Part shown: positions 43,306-52,376 of the stretch, one piece after another
Layout of the letters: every line of letters starts with the position of its first letter
Position numbering within the stretch: position 1 is the first letter of the stretch
Assembly (NCBI GenBank): GCA_903871545.1
Contig: CAIQHG010000037.1
Coordinates: forward strand, 1-64,000
Origin: an uncultured Burkholderiales bacterium
GTDB lineage: Bacteria > Pseudomonadota > Gammaproteobacteria > Burkholderiales > Burkholderiaceae_C
Reading direction: 5' to 3'
DNA length: 64,000 nucleotides
Notes under the pieces: model-generated
The model's input: the letters and a program-made list of their open reading frames with translations, nothing else
Database searches by the model: none
What the model was told of the DNA's origin: nothing
Made by a program: the position numbers and the translations under genes

Positions 43306-44783
43306 AAGCGGTTTCTAAGGGCGACGGTGCCCATGAACTGGTGGTGGTTGGAGCCGGCCTTGCAGGTATGACAGCGGCTGTCAGGGCTGCTGAACTGGGC
43401 TTGCGTGTGCTTGTGCTCGAAGCAGGCGCCGGAGAGTCTTACCCCTGCAACTCCCGAATGACCATGGGTTTTTTCCATATTGCATTCAATGACGTGACCG
43501 CGGAGCCAAGCCACCTGCGCCGCGTGATCTCCGAGGTCACCCTTCATGAAGCGGACCCGGCCCTAGCCGAATGTATGGCTACACGCATAGGGCCCAGTGT
43601 GCAATGGCTTTCAGCCCATGGAGGGCGCTTCATGAAAGGTGGCCCTTATGCATGGATGAGCAGGGTGCTTGCACCGCCTCGCGTGCGTCGCACCGGCGTG
43701 CACTGGAAGGGACGAGGCGGGGATGTGCTGTTGCGTAAATTGGCCCAGCGGCTCGAGTCCCTGGGCGGCACCTTGCTGACGGGTGTGCGTGCCAGAAGCC
43801 TTGAGATGAGAGGTGGTCAGTGCGTCGGGCTTTTTGTGCAAAAAGGTAGTGTGAACCTGTGCATCGACGCCCGTGCCGTGATTCTGGCCGATGGTGGCTT
43901 TCAGGCAAACGCCGACATGGTTCGTAAATTCATATCTCCCCGGCCCGAAAAATTATGCATGCGCAATGCTGGGTCGGGCCAAGGCGATGGGCTTGAAATG
44001 GCGATCAAGGCCGGCGCGGCAACTCACGGACTTAACAAGTTTTATGGGCATGTGCAGTGCCTTGAGGCCATTGGCACTCAGGATCTTTGGCCTTACCCAG
44101 TGCTTGATCATTTGGGTAGTGCCGGACTAATCGTCGATTCCCAGGCATGCAGATTTGCCGATGAAGGACATGGCGGTATCTTCATGGCCAACGCAATAGC
44201 CGGCTTGCCGGAGCCTGATTCCGCAGTCATTATTTTTGACGAGGTGATTTGGAACGGCATAGGCCGAGAGAGCCTGCTTGCCCCAAATCCAGGTGCCATA
44301 TCTGCGGGCGCACACCTGTACACCAGCGAGAGCATTGCCGGCCTGGCGCAGCAACTCGGCTTGCCCGCAGCGAAGCTTGCCGAGACAGTGGCTGCCCATA
44401 ACCGCTTTACCTCGGGGGAGGTAACTGTCCTGCATCCGCCTCGGACAACCGGTGCAATGGTCCCGCAGCCCATCCAGTGCCCGCCGTACCACGCCTTTCG
44501 CGCTTGCGCTGGTTTGACCTACACCATGGGTGGCATCCTCATCGACGGAAAAGCACGTGTACTGGATATCGCAGGAACCCCTATCCCTGGCCTTTATGCA
44601 GCAGGTGCGGCAACAGGAGGGCTTGAGGGCGGTGGCGCCGCGGGTTATGTAGGAGGCCTAAGCAAGGCGCTTGTCTTTGGCCTCATCGCAGCAGAAAGTG
44701 TCGCCGCCATAAACAGCAATTCATCCAACCATGCAGCATCCCAGCAGAGCGGGGCTGAAGGGCAACCAAAAGGAAAACCATGA
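43302..44783 (+). CDS. FAD-dependent oxidoreductase (fumarate reductase/TcuA-like flavoprotein)
   Basis: The ATG at 43302 overlaps the stop of the small membrane gene (ATGA) and gives 493 residues; the frame is open to 43200 but that part would lie over the membrane gene. The FAD loop is ELVVVGAGLAGMTAAVRAAE (residues about 11-30). Later GSGQGDGLEMAIKAGA and the C-terminal GLYAAGAATGGLEGGGAAGY close the FAD site. The family includes fumarate reductase, tricarballylate dehydrogenase (TcuA) and ketosteroid dehydrogenase. It sits with a second, related flavoprotein. Confidence 0.85.
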   Translation: MKAVSKGDGAHELVVVGAGLAGMTAAVRAAELGLRVLVLEAGAGESYPCNSRMTMGFFHIAFNDVTAEPSHLRRVISEVTLHEADPALAECMATRIGPSVQWLSAHGGRFMKGGPYAWMSRVLAPPRVRRTGVHWKGRGGDVLLRKLAQRLESLGGTLLTGVRARSLEMRGGQCVGLFVQKGSVNLCIDARAVILADGGFQANADMVRKFISPRPEKLCMRNAGSGQGDGLEMAIKAGAATHGLNKFYGHVQCLEAIGTQDLWPYPVLDHLGSAGLIVDSQACRFADEGHGGIFMANAIAGLPEPDSAVIIFDEVIWNGIGRESLLAPNPGAISAGAHLYTSESIAGLAQQLGLPAAKLAETVAAHNRFTSGEVTVLHPPRTTGAMVPQPIQCPPYHAFRACAGLTYTMGGILIDGKARVLDIAGTPIPGLYAAGAATGGLEGGGAAGYVGGLSKALVFGLIAAESVAAINSNSSNHAASQQSGAEGQPKGKP

Positions 44784-46288
44784 CAGATTCAACCAGGGAA
44801 ATCGCTGCAGATGTGGTCGTAGTTGGCGGTGGCGGTAGCGGACTCGCGGCTGCGATCACCGCCGCTGAAGCGGGCGCTAGGGTCATACTTCTTGAAAAAA
44901 ATCCTGATTTGGGCGGCACCACCCGGCTCTCAATCGGATCTATCACGGCAACGGGTACCGAGCTGCAAAAAAAAGCCGGCATTGACGACAATGCTGATGA
45001 TCACTTTGAAGACATGGGAAAGTTTGCAGGCGACCTGGGCATTCGCGATAACCTTGAGTTGCGCCGAATCCTTGTGGACAATGTGACGGATTCCGTCAAT
45101 TGGCTGATCGGCCTCGGAGTGACCTTCTTTGGGCCTATGCCCGAACCTCCACACCGCAAGCCACGCATGCACAACATCCTGCCAAACTCGCGGGCTTATA
45201 TCTATTTCCTGGAAAAGGAGGCGCGCCGGCTTGAGGTCAATATCCAACTCAACTCCAGGGCCATGGACATTATTCTGAGTGGAGATAAGGTGTCCGCCAT
45301 CGCTGTCATGCAGGGCGTCAATCACGTTACGATAAAAACGCCTTCCGTGATACTTGCCTCCGGCGACTTCACTGCAGGGCGTGAACTAAAAGAGGAGTTT
45401 GCACCACATCTTGCGGATACAGATGCTATCAATCCAGCCAATACTGGCGATGGGCAAAATCTCGCCAGACGCTTAGGCGGCACTGTTCGCAATGGCGACC
45501 TGTTTGTGGCACAGATGCGTTTTATTCACCCGCCAAACCAGGGCTTTCTATTGCGCTTGCCGCCCAACCGGCTGTTGACTAAATGCATGCAATTTGCGAT
45601 GCAACATGCGCCAGCTGCGCTATTGCGCCCCTTTATCCTGTCATTCGTCACCACCTATCTAGCACCGGAGCAAGCAATGTTCAACGATGGTGCAGTGCTG
45701 ATTAATAAGAACGGGCAGCGATTTACGGATGAACGCGTGAAACCCGCTTTCGATATTCCGGCACAGCCTGACAAGACCGCCTACATATTGATCGACCAGC
45801 GGCTAGTAAAGAAATTCTCCGCCTGGCCGAATTTCGTCTCCACTGCGCCGGGCGTGGCCTACTCCTATGTCCCGGATTTCAAGCAAACAAGAAAAGACAT
45901 TTACCACGAAGGGGCAACCTTGGCCGAACTTGCCGCGAGCATGAAGATTCCCGCAGCTGCGCTTGAAGCGACGATAAGGGAATACAACTCGGGTGGCGGC
46001 AGTTTGCCGCGAGGCTCACGACCGACACTGGATGAGGCTCATTTTGTAGCGATCGGCCCTGTCAAGAACTGGGTGGTGTTGGGCGAGGGTGGCATTGCAG
46101 TCACGCCCCAACATGAGGTCACGGATGCCTCAGGCCAGGCCATTGGCGGACTTTACGCCGCAGGGTCTACAGGCCAGGGTGGACTTATTCTCGAGGGCCA
46201 TGGACACCACCTGGGTTGGGCGTTTACCTCGGGCCGAAGAGCTGGACGTAATGCTGCTGCCCATTCTTTTGCCTCGGTGGTTGCTTGA
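44780..46288 (+). CDS. FAD-dependent oxidoreductase (fumarate reductase/ketosteroid-dehydrogenase-like)
   Basis: The 502-residue protein overlaps the preceding flavoprotein gene by four bases and has AAGGAAAACC before its ATG. The FAD loop is DVVVVGGGGSGLAAAITAAE (about residues 11-30), with GGTTRLSIGS, then ASGDFTAGRELKEEF and the closing GLYAAGSTGQGGLILEGHGHHLGWAF. It is related to the previous protein but diverged, so they may form a pair acting in sequence or as a heterodimer. Substrate is not evident. Confidence 0.85.
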   Translation: MTDSTREIAADVVVVGGGGSGLAAAITAAEAGARVILLEKNPDLGGTTRLSIGSITATGTELQKKAGIDDNADDHFEDMGKFAGDLGIRDNLELRRILVDNVTDSVNWLIGLGVTFFGPMPEPPHRKPRMHNILPNSRAYIYFLEKEARRLEVNIQLNSRAMDIILSGDKVSAIAVMQGVNHVTIKTPSVILASGDFTAGRELKEEFAPHLADTDAINPANTGDGQNLARRLGGTVRNGDLFVAQMRFIHPPNQGFLLRLPPNRLLTKCMQFAMQHAPAALLRPFILSFVTTYLAPEQAMFNDGAVLINKNGQRFTDERVKPAFDIPAQPDKTAYILIDQRLVKKFSAWPNFVSTAPGVAYSYVPDFKQTRKDIYHEGATLAELAASMKIPAAALEATIREYNSGGGSLPRGSRPTLDEAHFVAIGPVKNWVVLGEGGIAVTPQHEVTDASGQAIGGLYAAGSTGQGGLILEGHGHHLGWAFTSGRRAGRNAAAHSFASVVA

Positions 46289-46334
46289 AACCGCTCATTT
46301 CATCTACGAATGACAAAGTGAGACGGATCTTGCT

Positions 46335-46727
46335 GTGAATACGAAAGAACTGTCTTCGAATGCCACAACGGTAGCGATATCCATCCGCGCTATTCAGTTG
46401 CTCGGTGCGTGGTACCGGGTTGCGCAGGGCCATCTGCCGCTCAATGGATTTGCATGCTCATGCAGCCTGGGCATAGGTGAAATAACTGTTCAGGACTTTG
46501 AACAGGATGTCCTCGATTACCTATTTGAAAAGCACGGCAATGTAGGTGAGTTGAAAAATTGTTTTGAAAATATCAGCCCCGAGAAATACAACACCGGCGC
46601 GCTTGCAGCACTTCTTAGGTCGTTATCTGTAGACTTTGCGGACGCCACTAATGCGGGGCAACTGCTGGATGATCTAGAAAAGACAATTGGCTCTTTCTCC
46701 GAGGCCCATCGCGGGATGAAAAGTTAA
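46335..46727 (+). CDS. Hypothetical protein at the end of the G+C-rich operon
   Basis: The start is GTG. The 130-residue soluble protein has no signal or membrane helix and no family that I recognise. A CSCSLGIG stretch follows the first 45 residues and a leucine-rich helical half ends in EAHRGMKS. It is 46 bases after the flavoprotein gene, on the same strand and of like composition, so it is probably part of the operon. A cofactor or partner role is only a guess. Confidence 0.5.
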   Translation: MNTKELSSNATTVAISIRAIQLLGAWYRVAQGHLPLNGFACSCSLGIGEITVQDFEQDVLDYLFEKHGNVGELKNCFENISPEKYNTGALAALLRSLSVDFADATNAGQLLDDLEKTIGSFSEAHRGMKS

Positions 46728-47166
46728 GTAGGTACCTCTGAGGATTAGAGTCGCCGCCTTGCGATATGGGCAGCGTGGGGTCAAGTGTCATCCGAAAGCT
46801 CGCTCTCTCCAGGGGAGAGTGAGTTCAGTCTCATATAGGTTGTAGTTTTGCTATATCCACCGTGTAATATACGTCCAATAACTCAATGAAATTTGAGGAC
46901 TAAAAGTCATCCAGAAGCCCTCCACGCGACAACATATGGCATCTAATTGCTTATTCCAGCACACTTGGACACTGATTCCCTTATTCGAAATATTCGGAAA
47001 TTAACTTGCTTACGCGTTTACTCGCCCGGCTGTGCCACAAGCTTTCAAATTATCAAACTCCAAGAATTATTTTTCTATGTACGGGACTATTTCGTCAAAA
47101 TTTCTCACTAGCTCATTGATTGAGCTTCTCTGGCAATATGATTAAAAGCATAAAAAGGAGAATGCA
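46728..47166. other. Intergenic stretch, right edge of the G+C-rich block
   Basis: Base composition falls sharply here. A hairpin CTCTCC-AGG-GGAGAG lies near 46815-46830 without a T tract. The words TTGGACACTGATTCCC (46964-46980) resemble IS21-family terminal repeats, but only one copy is seen. No gene was found. Confidence 0.4.
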
Positions 47167-47358
47167 ATGCAAACAAAACCCAATGAACCCCTACTCGGCT
47201 TGTCCTACGGCGCTATGACCCTGCTGTTCAGTCTAATGGCAATGGCAATGTACTTCCTTGCTGATGAGAAGGGACTTAAAGCGGTCTGGCTCCTTATTTA
47301 TATCGGAGCAAGCTTTCATGGGATCACAAGCATAAAGGCAATGCTGGCGGAAGATTGA
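47167..47358 (+). CDS. Small two-helix membrane protein, unknown
   Basis: The 63-residue protein has AAAAAGGAGA before the ATG. Two hydrophobic segments are visible (YGAMTLLFSLMAMAMYFLA and VWLLIYIGASFHGI). It has no recognisable family and stands alone after the island; the G+C content is intermediate. Small size makes it uncertain, but the ribosome site supports translation. Confidence 0.55.
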   Translation: MQTKPNEPLLGLSYGAMTLLFSLMAMAMYFLADEKGLKAVWLLIYIGASFHGITSIKAMLAED

Positions 47359-47512
47359 CAATACTTGGGTGTTAAATCTTCATCAGTACCAAGAAAATAT
47401 TAACGGGCTGCATGCACCAGTCTTTAGCAGGAACTAAAGCATATAAACCAATAAATTGGTTTAAGTTAACCGAAGTTCTTGGTTTGCTGAAACAGCAGTC
47501 AGTTTGTAGTGT

Positions 47513-47546
47513 GTCAGCAGCAAATACAGTTGTATTTGCTGCTGAC
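47513..47546. repeat. Perfect 15-bp inverted repeat with a four-base loop
   Basis: GTCAGCAGCAAATAC and GTATTTGCTGCTGAC pair without mismatch around AGTT. No T tract follows on either strand, so it is not a standard terminator. Such a perfect arm in a degraded region may be a cruciform, a small-RNA core or an element end. Confidence 0.9.
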
Positions 47547-47934
47547 GGGAAGTTGTGCTCCATAATTTAGCCCTGAAATTTTGTAAACTTCACACCGTTA
47601 CAAGGTTGACTCTCACTAAATAACTGCTGACTAACTGCGAATACAGTAATTTGTTCTGTGCCCCCCTTCCAATGAGCAGTTCAAGATGCAATGGTTGAGC
47701 TGACAGTGGATAATTTTTTGACTAAAAAATTCTTCAATGATTTAAACAGTCGTTACGCCAAATCTTTATAAGTGCCGATAGCGATATTATTAAGAAGGGG
47801 AGGAACTTTAACGCTTTTGACATGAATCCATTTGAACTAATAAATCTTATTAAGATTTAGGTATTTTTTAAAAAATAAGCTTTTTTGCGGTTCGAAAAAA
47901 GGAAGCAAGATATTAATCAGTCTAGATGCTAGTT

Positions 47935-48240
47935 AATTTGACAATATTTGAACATCACCACTCACGACCACGGTGACTGCCTCGCCTCATCCTTTATAGG
48001 GTACATGAACCGCATTCATTCCAGTCTTAACATTAAATAACTCTCCCACCAGGTGGGTTGTATTGCCCACACCAATTGAAGAGTAGTTAATTTTTGAGTC
48101 AGCTTTTTTCGAAAATGTTAAGAGATCTTAGATCGACTGAATTTTCAAGGCGGGATTAACGACTAATACCATGGCCTCTTGATAGCAGATATTATTAATC
48201 GGTATTAAATCTTTTTGCGGATCGTATGACAATTTCTCTT
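47935..48240 (-). pseudogene. Bug/TctC receptor, internal fragment with stops
   Basis: The minus strand reads EKLSYDPQKDLIPINNICY, then MVLVVNPALKIQSI, then INYSSIGVGNTTHLVGELF and MNAVHVPYKG, then GEAVTVVVSGDVQIL, the middle third of a Bug protein. TAA (at 48128-48130) and TGA (at 47987-47989) interrupt it. The 5' third is missing; the fragment starts right after the stop of the shikimate-dehydrogenase-like gene. The 3' third is not recognisable. It is an eighth Bug copy in the window, decayed. Confidence 0.85.
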
Positions 48241-49035
48241 TCAGCCCCCCAATAAAAAATCAATCATTAATTGGCGGACTTCATGAAACATGTCTGCCCC
48301 CGTAGTTGTTTTACAGCCCTTTGATCTCGCAAGTTGAATTAATTCAGGAACAGCAGGGGCGGTCACAACACAACCAATAAACATTTCTGGATTTGCGCCG
48401 TCTAAGTCAATAGGCAGCGCGTCTCCCAACTTCATTCCTGCAGGGGAGGCATTTATAGCGATATCAAACCCATCAGGCTTCTTGCTTCCCGTTGATATCT
48501 TTGCTAAACCAAGTCCTTGTAGACGTTCTATCAATGCATCGCGTCTAACATTATCCTCATCATGGATAGAGAGTTCACGTACCCCAGCAATAACAAGTCC
48601 GTGACCTATTGCGGAGCCAGCGCCGCCCGCCCCAACGAGCAAGGCTTTTTTACCCCTAAGATCGTAGTCTTTGTTTTGGATTGCTTTGATATACCCCAGT
48701 CCGTCAAGCATGTCCCCGTGCCATGTACCGTCTTGATTTCTTCTTATCGTATTGACGGCATTTAAAAACTTTGCTCGATCCGAAAAAGTATGACAAAGCG
48801 AGAAGCAATCAAACTTATGCGGAATAGTAACAATGACGCTGTCTACATTTTTAGCAAGTGATATGCCTTTAAACCACTGCTTTAAATCAGAGGCAGATAC
48901 GTGGGCTGGAATGCATATGGCATTTAGTCCCTTGGACTCAAAAGCCTCTGTCATACCGAAAGGTGACTTTACTTGAGCAATCGGGTCTCCCACGATAAAG
49001 TTTATACGGGTAGCACCGCTTAAATTTTCGAGCAT
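48241..49035 (-). CDS. Shikimate/quinate dehydrogenase-like enzyme
   Basis: The 264-residue protein has the AroE substrate site near residues 15-30 (GDPIAQVKSPFGM), the catalytic Lys in VTIPHKFD, and NAVNTIRR and GDMLDGLGY. The cofactor loop is LLVGAGGAGSAIGHGL. It reduces or oxidises the 3-oxo/hydroxy pair of shikimate, or a related ring. It is divergent from an IclR gene and near a flavoprotein and a TIM-barrel gene, so it is more likely catabolic (quinate or shikimate use) than the biosynthetic aroE. Confidence 0.86.
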   Translation of the reverse strand: MLENLSGATRINFIVGDPIAQVKSPFGMTEAFESKGLNAICIPAHVSASDLKQWFKGISLAKNVDSVIVTIPHKFDCFSLCHTFSDRAKFLNAVNTIRRNQDGTWHGDMLDGLGYIKAIQNKDYDLRGKKALLVGAGGAGSAIGHGLVIAGVRELSIHDEDNVRRDALIERLQGLGLAKISTGSKKPDGFDIAINASPAGMKLGDALPIDLDGANPEMFIGCVVTAPAVPELIQLARSKGCKTTTGADMFHEVRQLMIDFLLGG

Positions 49036-49083
49036 TACTTTGTCGATTCTTTGATTTTGATAATTTCCTCAGTCTATCAAAAA

Positions 49084-49101
49084 ATAGAACAGCGTTCCAC
49101 T
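49084..49101. promoter_or_regulatory. Candidate IclR operator 1
   Basis: ATAGAACAGCGTTCCACT has an inverted repeat TAGAAC-agc-GTTCCA (one mismatch). An equivalent site, 14 of 18 bases the same, lies upstream of the second IclR gene at 62276-62293. It is placed between the divergent dehydrogenase and regulator genes. Confidence 0.5.
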
Positions 49102-49180
49102 TTTTTGAAATTTAATGGGATTTATGCTAAGATTCAAATCAGTAATTACGAAATAACTCCTACAAAAGGCCTGAATTTAA

Positions 49181-49996
49181 ATGAGCGGAGTATTGGAGAG
49201 ATCGCTTGGAATCTTAGAGTTGCTATCTGTGCAAGATAACTCAATTGAGTTGTCCTCTATTGCCAAACAACTCAACATTCCCAAGAGTGCCGCCCATCGG
49301 CTACTTGCCGATCTAATTAAATACGGATACGTTAAACAGGTCAAAGAGGGGGGTGAATATATATTAACGGCTAAGTTGGTTTCAATGGGGCTGAGTCATC
49401 TAAGTAAATCAGGTGTTGTTGACGTTGCTCAGCCCCTACTCGACCGATTGGCTGAGCAAACGGGGGAGTTGGTTAGACTTGCAATTGTTGATGGTGACCG
49501 TTTAACTTGGGTCGCCAGAGCCCAAGGTGCTCGCCAAGGACTACGCTACGACCCAGACATGGGAAGCATCGCTAGGCTATCTTGCTCATCCTCTGGGTGG
49601 GCATGGTTGTCTACGATGAAAGATGAGGACGCGCTCAAATTAGTCTCTAAACAAGGTATTGGCAACATAAAAGAATTCGGCCCAAATGCACCAAAGAATT
49701 TAAAGGCTTTTTTAAAAGTATTACAAGAGACTAGGAAGATCGGATTTAGTCTAACGCAGGAGACTTACGCAGTTGGTTTGAATGCTTTGGCAGTGCCAGT
49801 TGCCTTAAACGGGCATCCCCCTATGGGCACGATCAGTGTTGCCGGGCCGTCAGCAAGATTTACGCGCAGCAAAATGTTAAAAGTAGTTCCATATCTTCTT
49901 TCATGCTCTGCGCAACTGGCGGTGGCAAGTGGAGCCTCGCCCATACTCGCTCGAAGTCTAAGTAAAGTCCCTTTAGACCCAATATACGCGTTGTAA
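49181..49996 (+). CDS. IclR-family transcriptional regulator
   Basis: The 271-residue protein has the IclR helix-turn-helix: SIAKQLNIPKSAAHRLLADLIKYGYV (residues about 26-51, quoted in part) and the C-terminal effector domain with GELVRLAIVDGDRLTW and YAVGLNALAVPV. It is divergent from the dehydrogenase gene and directly precedes the flavoprotein gene (two bases), so it is likely the local regulator of both sides. The effector is unknown. Confidence 0.9.
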   Translation: MSGVLERSLGILELLSVQDNSIELSSIAKQLNIPKSAAHRLLADLIKYGYVKQVKEGGEYILTAKLVSMGLSHLSKSGVVDVAQPLLDRLAEQTGELVRLAIVDGDRLTWVARAQGARQGLRYDPDMGSIARLSCSSSGWAWLSTMKDEDALKLVSKQGIGNIKEFGPNAPKNLKAFLKVLQETRKIGFSLTQETYAVGLNALAVPVALNGHPPMGTISVAGPSARFTRSKMLKVVPYLLSCSAQLAVASGASPILARSLSKVPLDPIYAL

Positions 49997-49998
49997 AT

Positions 49999-52362
49999 AT
50001 GGGAGAAGTAAACAATAGTAAGTGGGATTGTGATTTTTTAGTTATTGGATCTGGTGCGGGTGCATTATCTGCGGCAGTTACTGCAGCGCACCTAGGCCTA
50101 AAAGTTATCGTGGTTGAAAAGGAATCCCAATACGGCGGTACGACCGCTTGGTCCGGGGGCTGGATGTGGATACCCAGAAACCCCTTAGCATTAAGAGCCG
50201 GCATTGCAGAATCCTTAGAAAAACCTTTATCTTATTTAAGGAACGAGCTTGGAGAATTTTTTGACGAAAAACGGGTACTTGCTTTCTTAAAAAATGGCCC
50301 CTTGATGGTTCGTTTCTTTGAGGAGTTCACCGCTTTAAAGTTTATAGATGGCAATGCAATTCCAGACTTTCACGGTAAAACCCTAGGCGCCGCAAAGGGA
50401 GGGCGCTCGGTTTGTGCGGCACCCTTTGACGCAAGAGAGTTGGGCTCGAATATAAAGAATCTAAAGCCACCCTTAAGAGAAACAACCTTTTTGGGGATGG
50501 GCATTGGATCGGGTGAAGATATGCGGCATTTCTTTAACGCCACGCGAAATGTATCCTCTTTCTTTTATGTATTTAAGCGCATTTTTAAACAAATTATCCA
50601 TTTCGTTTTGTACGGTAGATCAATGTATTTGGTCAATGGAAATGCATTGGTTGCAAGACTTGCAAAGTCTGCATTTGATTTAGGTGTAGAAATAAGAGTA
50701 AATACTCCTGCGCTAAGACTCATTCAAGAAAATGCAAGAGTGATAGGCGCAGTTGTTATTCAAAATAATCATGAGATTCCCATCAAAGCAAGGCGCGGGG
50801 TACTTTTGGGTACCGGCGGTTTTCCTCATGACTCTAAGCGCAAAAGCGAACTATTGCCGCACGATCCTCAGGGTTTAGCGCATTTTTCAGCTGCATCCAG
50901 AGGCAACACAGGTGATGGAATGCGATTAGGCGAGGAGATAGGGGCGGTCGTCGAGCGTCGTCTCAGGAGCGCGGCCGCATTGGCGCCTGTCTCTCTTGTT
51001 CCTCAGATTGGCAGCAAAGCAAACTTTGCGCATTTTCCTCACCTACTTGAGAGGGGGAAGCCGGGCCTTATTGCAGTTACTAGGTACGGTCGCCGTTTTA
51101 CAAATGAGGCGAATTCTTATTACGATTTCTTGAGTGACTTGATCAACTCCTTGCCCTCAGGCGAAGCCGTACAAGCTTGGCTGATTGTTGACCATGAGTT
51201 CATCTGTCGCTACGGCTTAGGTGCGGTAAAGCCCGCCCCAATTCCGATGGGCTCGATGATTCGCAACGGGTATTTAAAACGCGCCAATTCGCTAGACGAA
51301 TTAGCCCAGATTTGCGGCATCGATGCGTTCAACCTTCAAGCCACTACTCAGCGTTATAACTACTTAGCTCAAACTGGCTATGACGCTGATTTTGAAAAGG
51401 GACAAACGCCTTATAACAAAATGCAGGGAGACGCTAGCAGGGAGGGACCCAACCCGTGCATGGGTTTAATAGCTAAAGGACCTTTTTACGCTGTTAAGGT
51501 TGTGGCGGGTAGTTTAGGAACATTTGCGGGTTTACGTGGAAATGAACACGCTCAGATTCTGGACTTAAACAATAAACCTATTGAAGGACTTTACGCAGGT
51601 GGTAACGATTTGACCAGTGTGATGGGAGGTAATTATCCTAGCGGTGGAATTACCTTGGGGCCTGCAATGACCTTTGGATTTATTGCTGGGCATCATGCTG
51701 CAGGTTTAATGACAAATAAATATTTTAATCAAGGAAAAACTATGTATTACGAACTTGCCACAATGACACTTCCGTTTGGAACAGCAGCTCTGGCAGCAAC
51801 GAACGTGCAAACCTTTTGCGCCCAAGGGCAAGGGCAATTGCTGGGTTGTTGGTTTACGGATATTGGTGTTCTTAATCAAATGATAGTACTGCGCGGATTT
51901 GATGATTTAGCGACTCTACAAACAGAGAGAACCCGAACTCAGCAAAACGCCAGTCCTTTTGGTTCTGGTGAAATATTTTTGAAATTGGAGCAACACAGTT
52001 ATCAAGGATTTCCCTGGATGAGGCCAGTGCGACCCAGTTTTGAGTCTGGCATTCAGGGCCCTGTTTATGAAATACGCACTTATGGGATAAGGCCCGGGGG
52101 AGTGCAGCCCACAATAGATTTGTGGGAACAGTTTGTCCCCGCCAGGGAAAAAATTTCCCCGTGTGTGGTTGCTATGTTGGCATTGGATGGCCCCTTGAGG
52201 TTTACAAATATCTGGGCTTACCCCTCTATCGAGGCGAGAGGTAAATCGCGCTCAGATGCAGTCGCACAGGGCATTTGGCCGCCTAAGGGAGGTCCAGCAC
52301 ATTTGACAACGGATATGGTCTCTACGATTGCTATGCCAACAGCCGTATCACCTTTAAAGTAA
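49999..52362 (+). CDS. Fusion of FAD oxidoreductase and NIPSNAP domains
   Basis: The 787-residue product has an FAD-dependent oxidoreductase part (about residues 1-577): DFLVIGSGAGALSAAVTAA, YGGTTAWSGGWMWIP, and the closing GLYAGGNDLTSVMGG. The second part (582-787) is NIPSNAP-like in two repeats: MYYELATMTLPFGTA, and later YEIRTYGIRPGGVQP with ANIWAYPS-like WAYPSIEARGKSR. At the junction the sequence is AATCAAGGAAAAACTATG: an internal ATG with its own AAGGAAAA, and the Gln codon CAA (51730) is one base from TAA. It suggests two former genes joined by stop loss. A ketosteroid-dehydrogenase-like reaction is possible. Confidence 0.85.
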   Translation: MGEVNNSKWDCDFLVIGSGAGALSAAVTAAHLGLKVIVVEKESQYGGTTAWSGGWMWIPRNPLALRAGIAESLEKPLSYLRNELGEFFDEKRVLAFLKNGPLMVRFFEEFTALKFIDGNAIPDFHGKTLGAAKGGRSVCAAPFDARELGSNIKNLKPPLRETTFLGMGIGSGEDMRHFFNATRNVSSFFYVFKRIFKQIIHFVLYGRSMYLVNGNALVARLAKSAFDLGVEIRVNTPALRLIQENARVIGAVVIQNNHEIPIKARRGVLLGTGGFPHDSKRKSELLPHDPQGLAHFSAASRGNTGDGMRLGEEIGAVVERRLRSAAALAPVSLVPQIGSKANFAHFPHLLERGKPGLIAVTRYGRRFTNEANSYYDFLSDLINSLPSGEAVQAWLIVDHEFICRYGLGAVKPAPIPMGSMIRNGYLKRANSLDELAQICGIDAFNLQATTQRYNYLAQTGYDADFEKGQTPYNKMQGDASREGPNPCMGLIAKGPFYAVKVVAGSLGTFAGLRGNEHAQILDLNNKPIEGLYAGGNDLTSVMGGNYPSGGITLGPAMTFGFIAGHHAAGLMTNKYFNQGKTMYYELATMTLPFGTAALAATNVQTFCAQGQGQLLGCWFTDIGVLNQMIVLRGFDDLATLQTERTRTQQNASPFGSGEIFLKLEQHSYQGFPWMRPVRPSFESGIQGPVYEIRTYGIRPGGVQPTIDLWEQFVPAREKISPCVVAMLALDGPLRFTNIWAYPSIEARGKSRSDAVAQGIWPPKGGPAHLTTDMVSTIAMPTAVSPLK

Positions 52363-52376
52363 TTGGAAAGTAGAGT

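Larger units (their letters stand above)
47359..48240. other. Gene debris between island and shikimate-dehydrogenase-like gene
   Basis: The stretch holds a perfect hairpin at 47513-47546 and a decayed Bug gene fragment at 47935-48240, both listed separately. Between them (about 47550-47930) nothing coding was recognised. Confidence 0.6.

Noticed and set aside
35000-44500. Many long open frames on the opposite strand of the G+C-rich block
   Set aside because: They are shadows of the coding strand with no motifs of their own; high G+C gives few stops.
47372-47563. Minus-strand open frame of 63 codons
   Set aside because: It passes through the perfect hairpin and shows no recognisable protein features.
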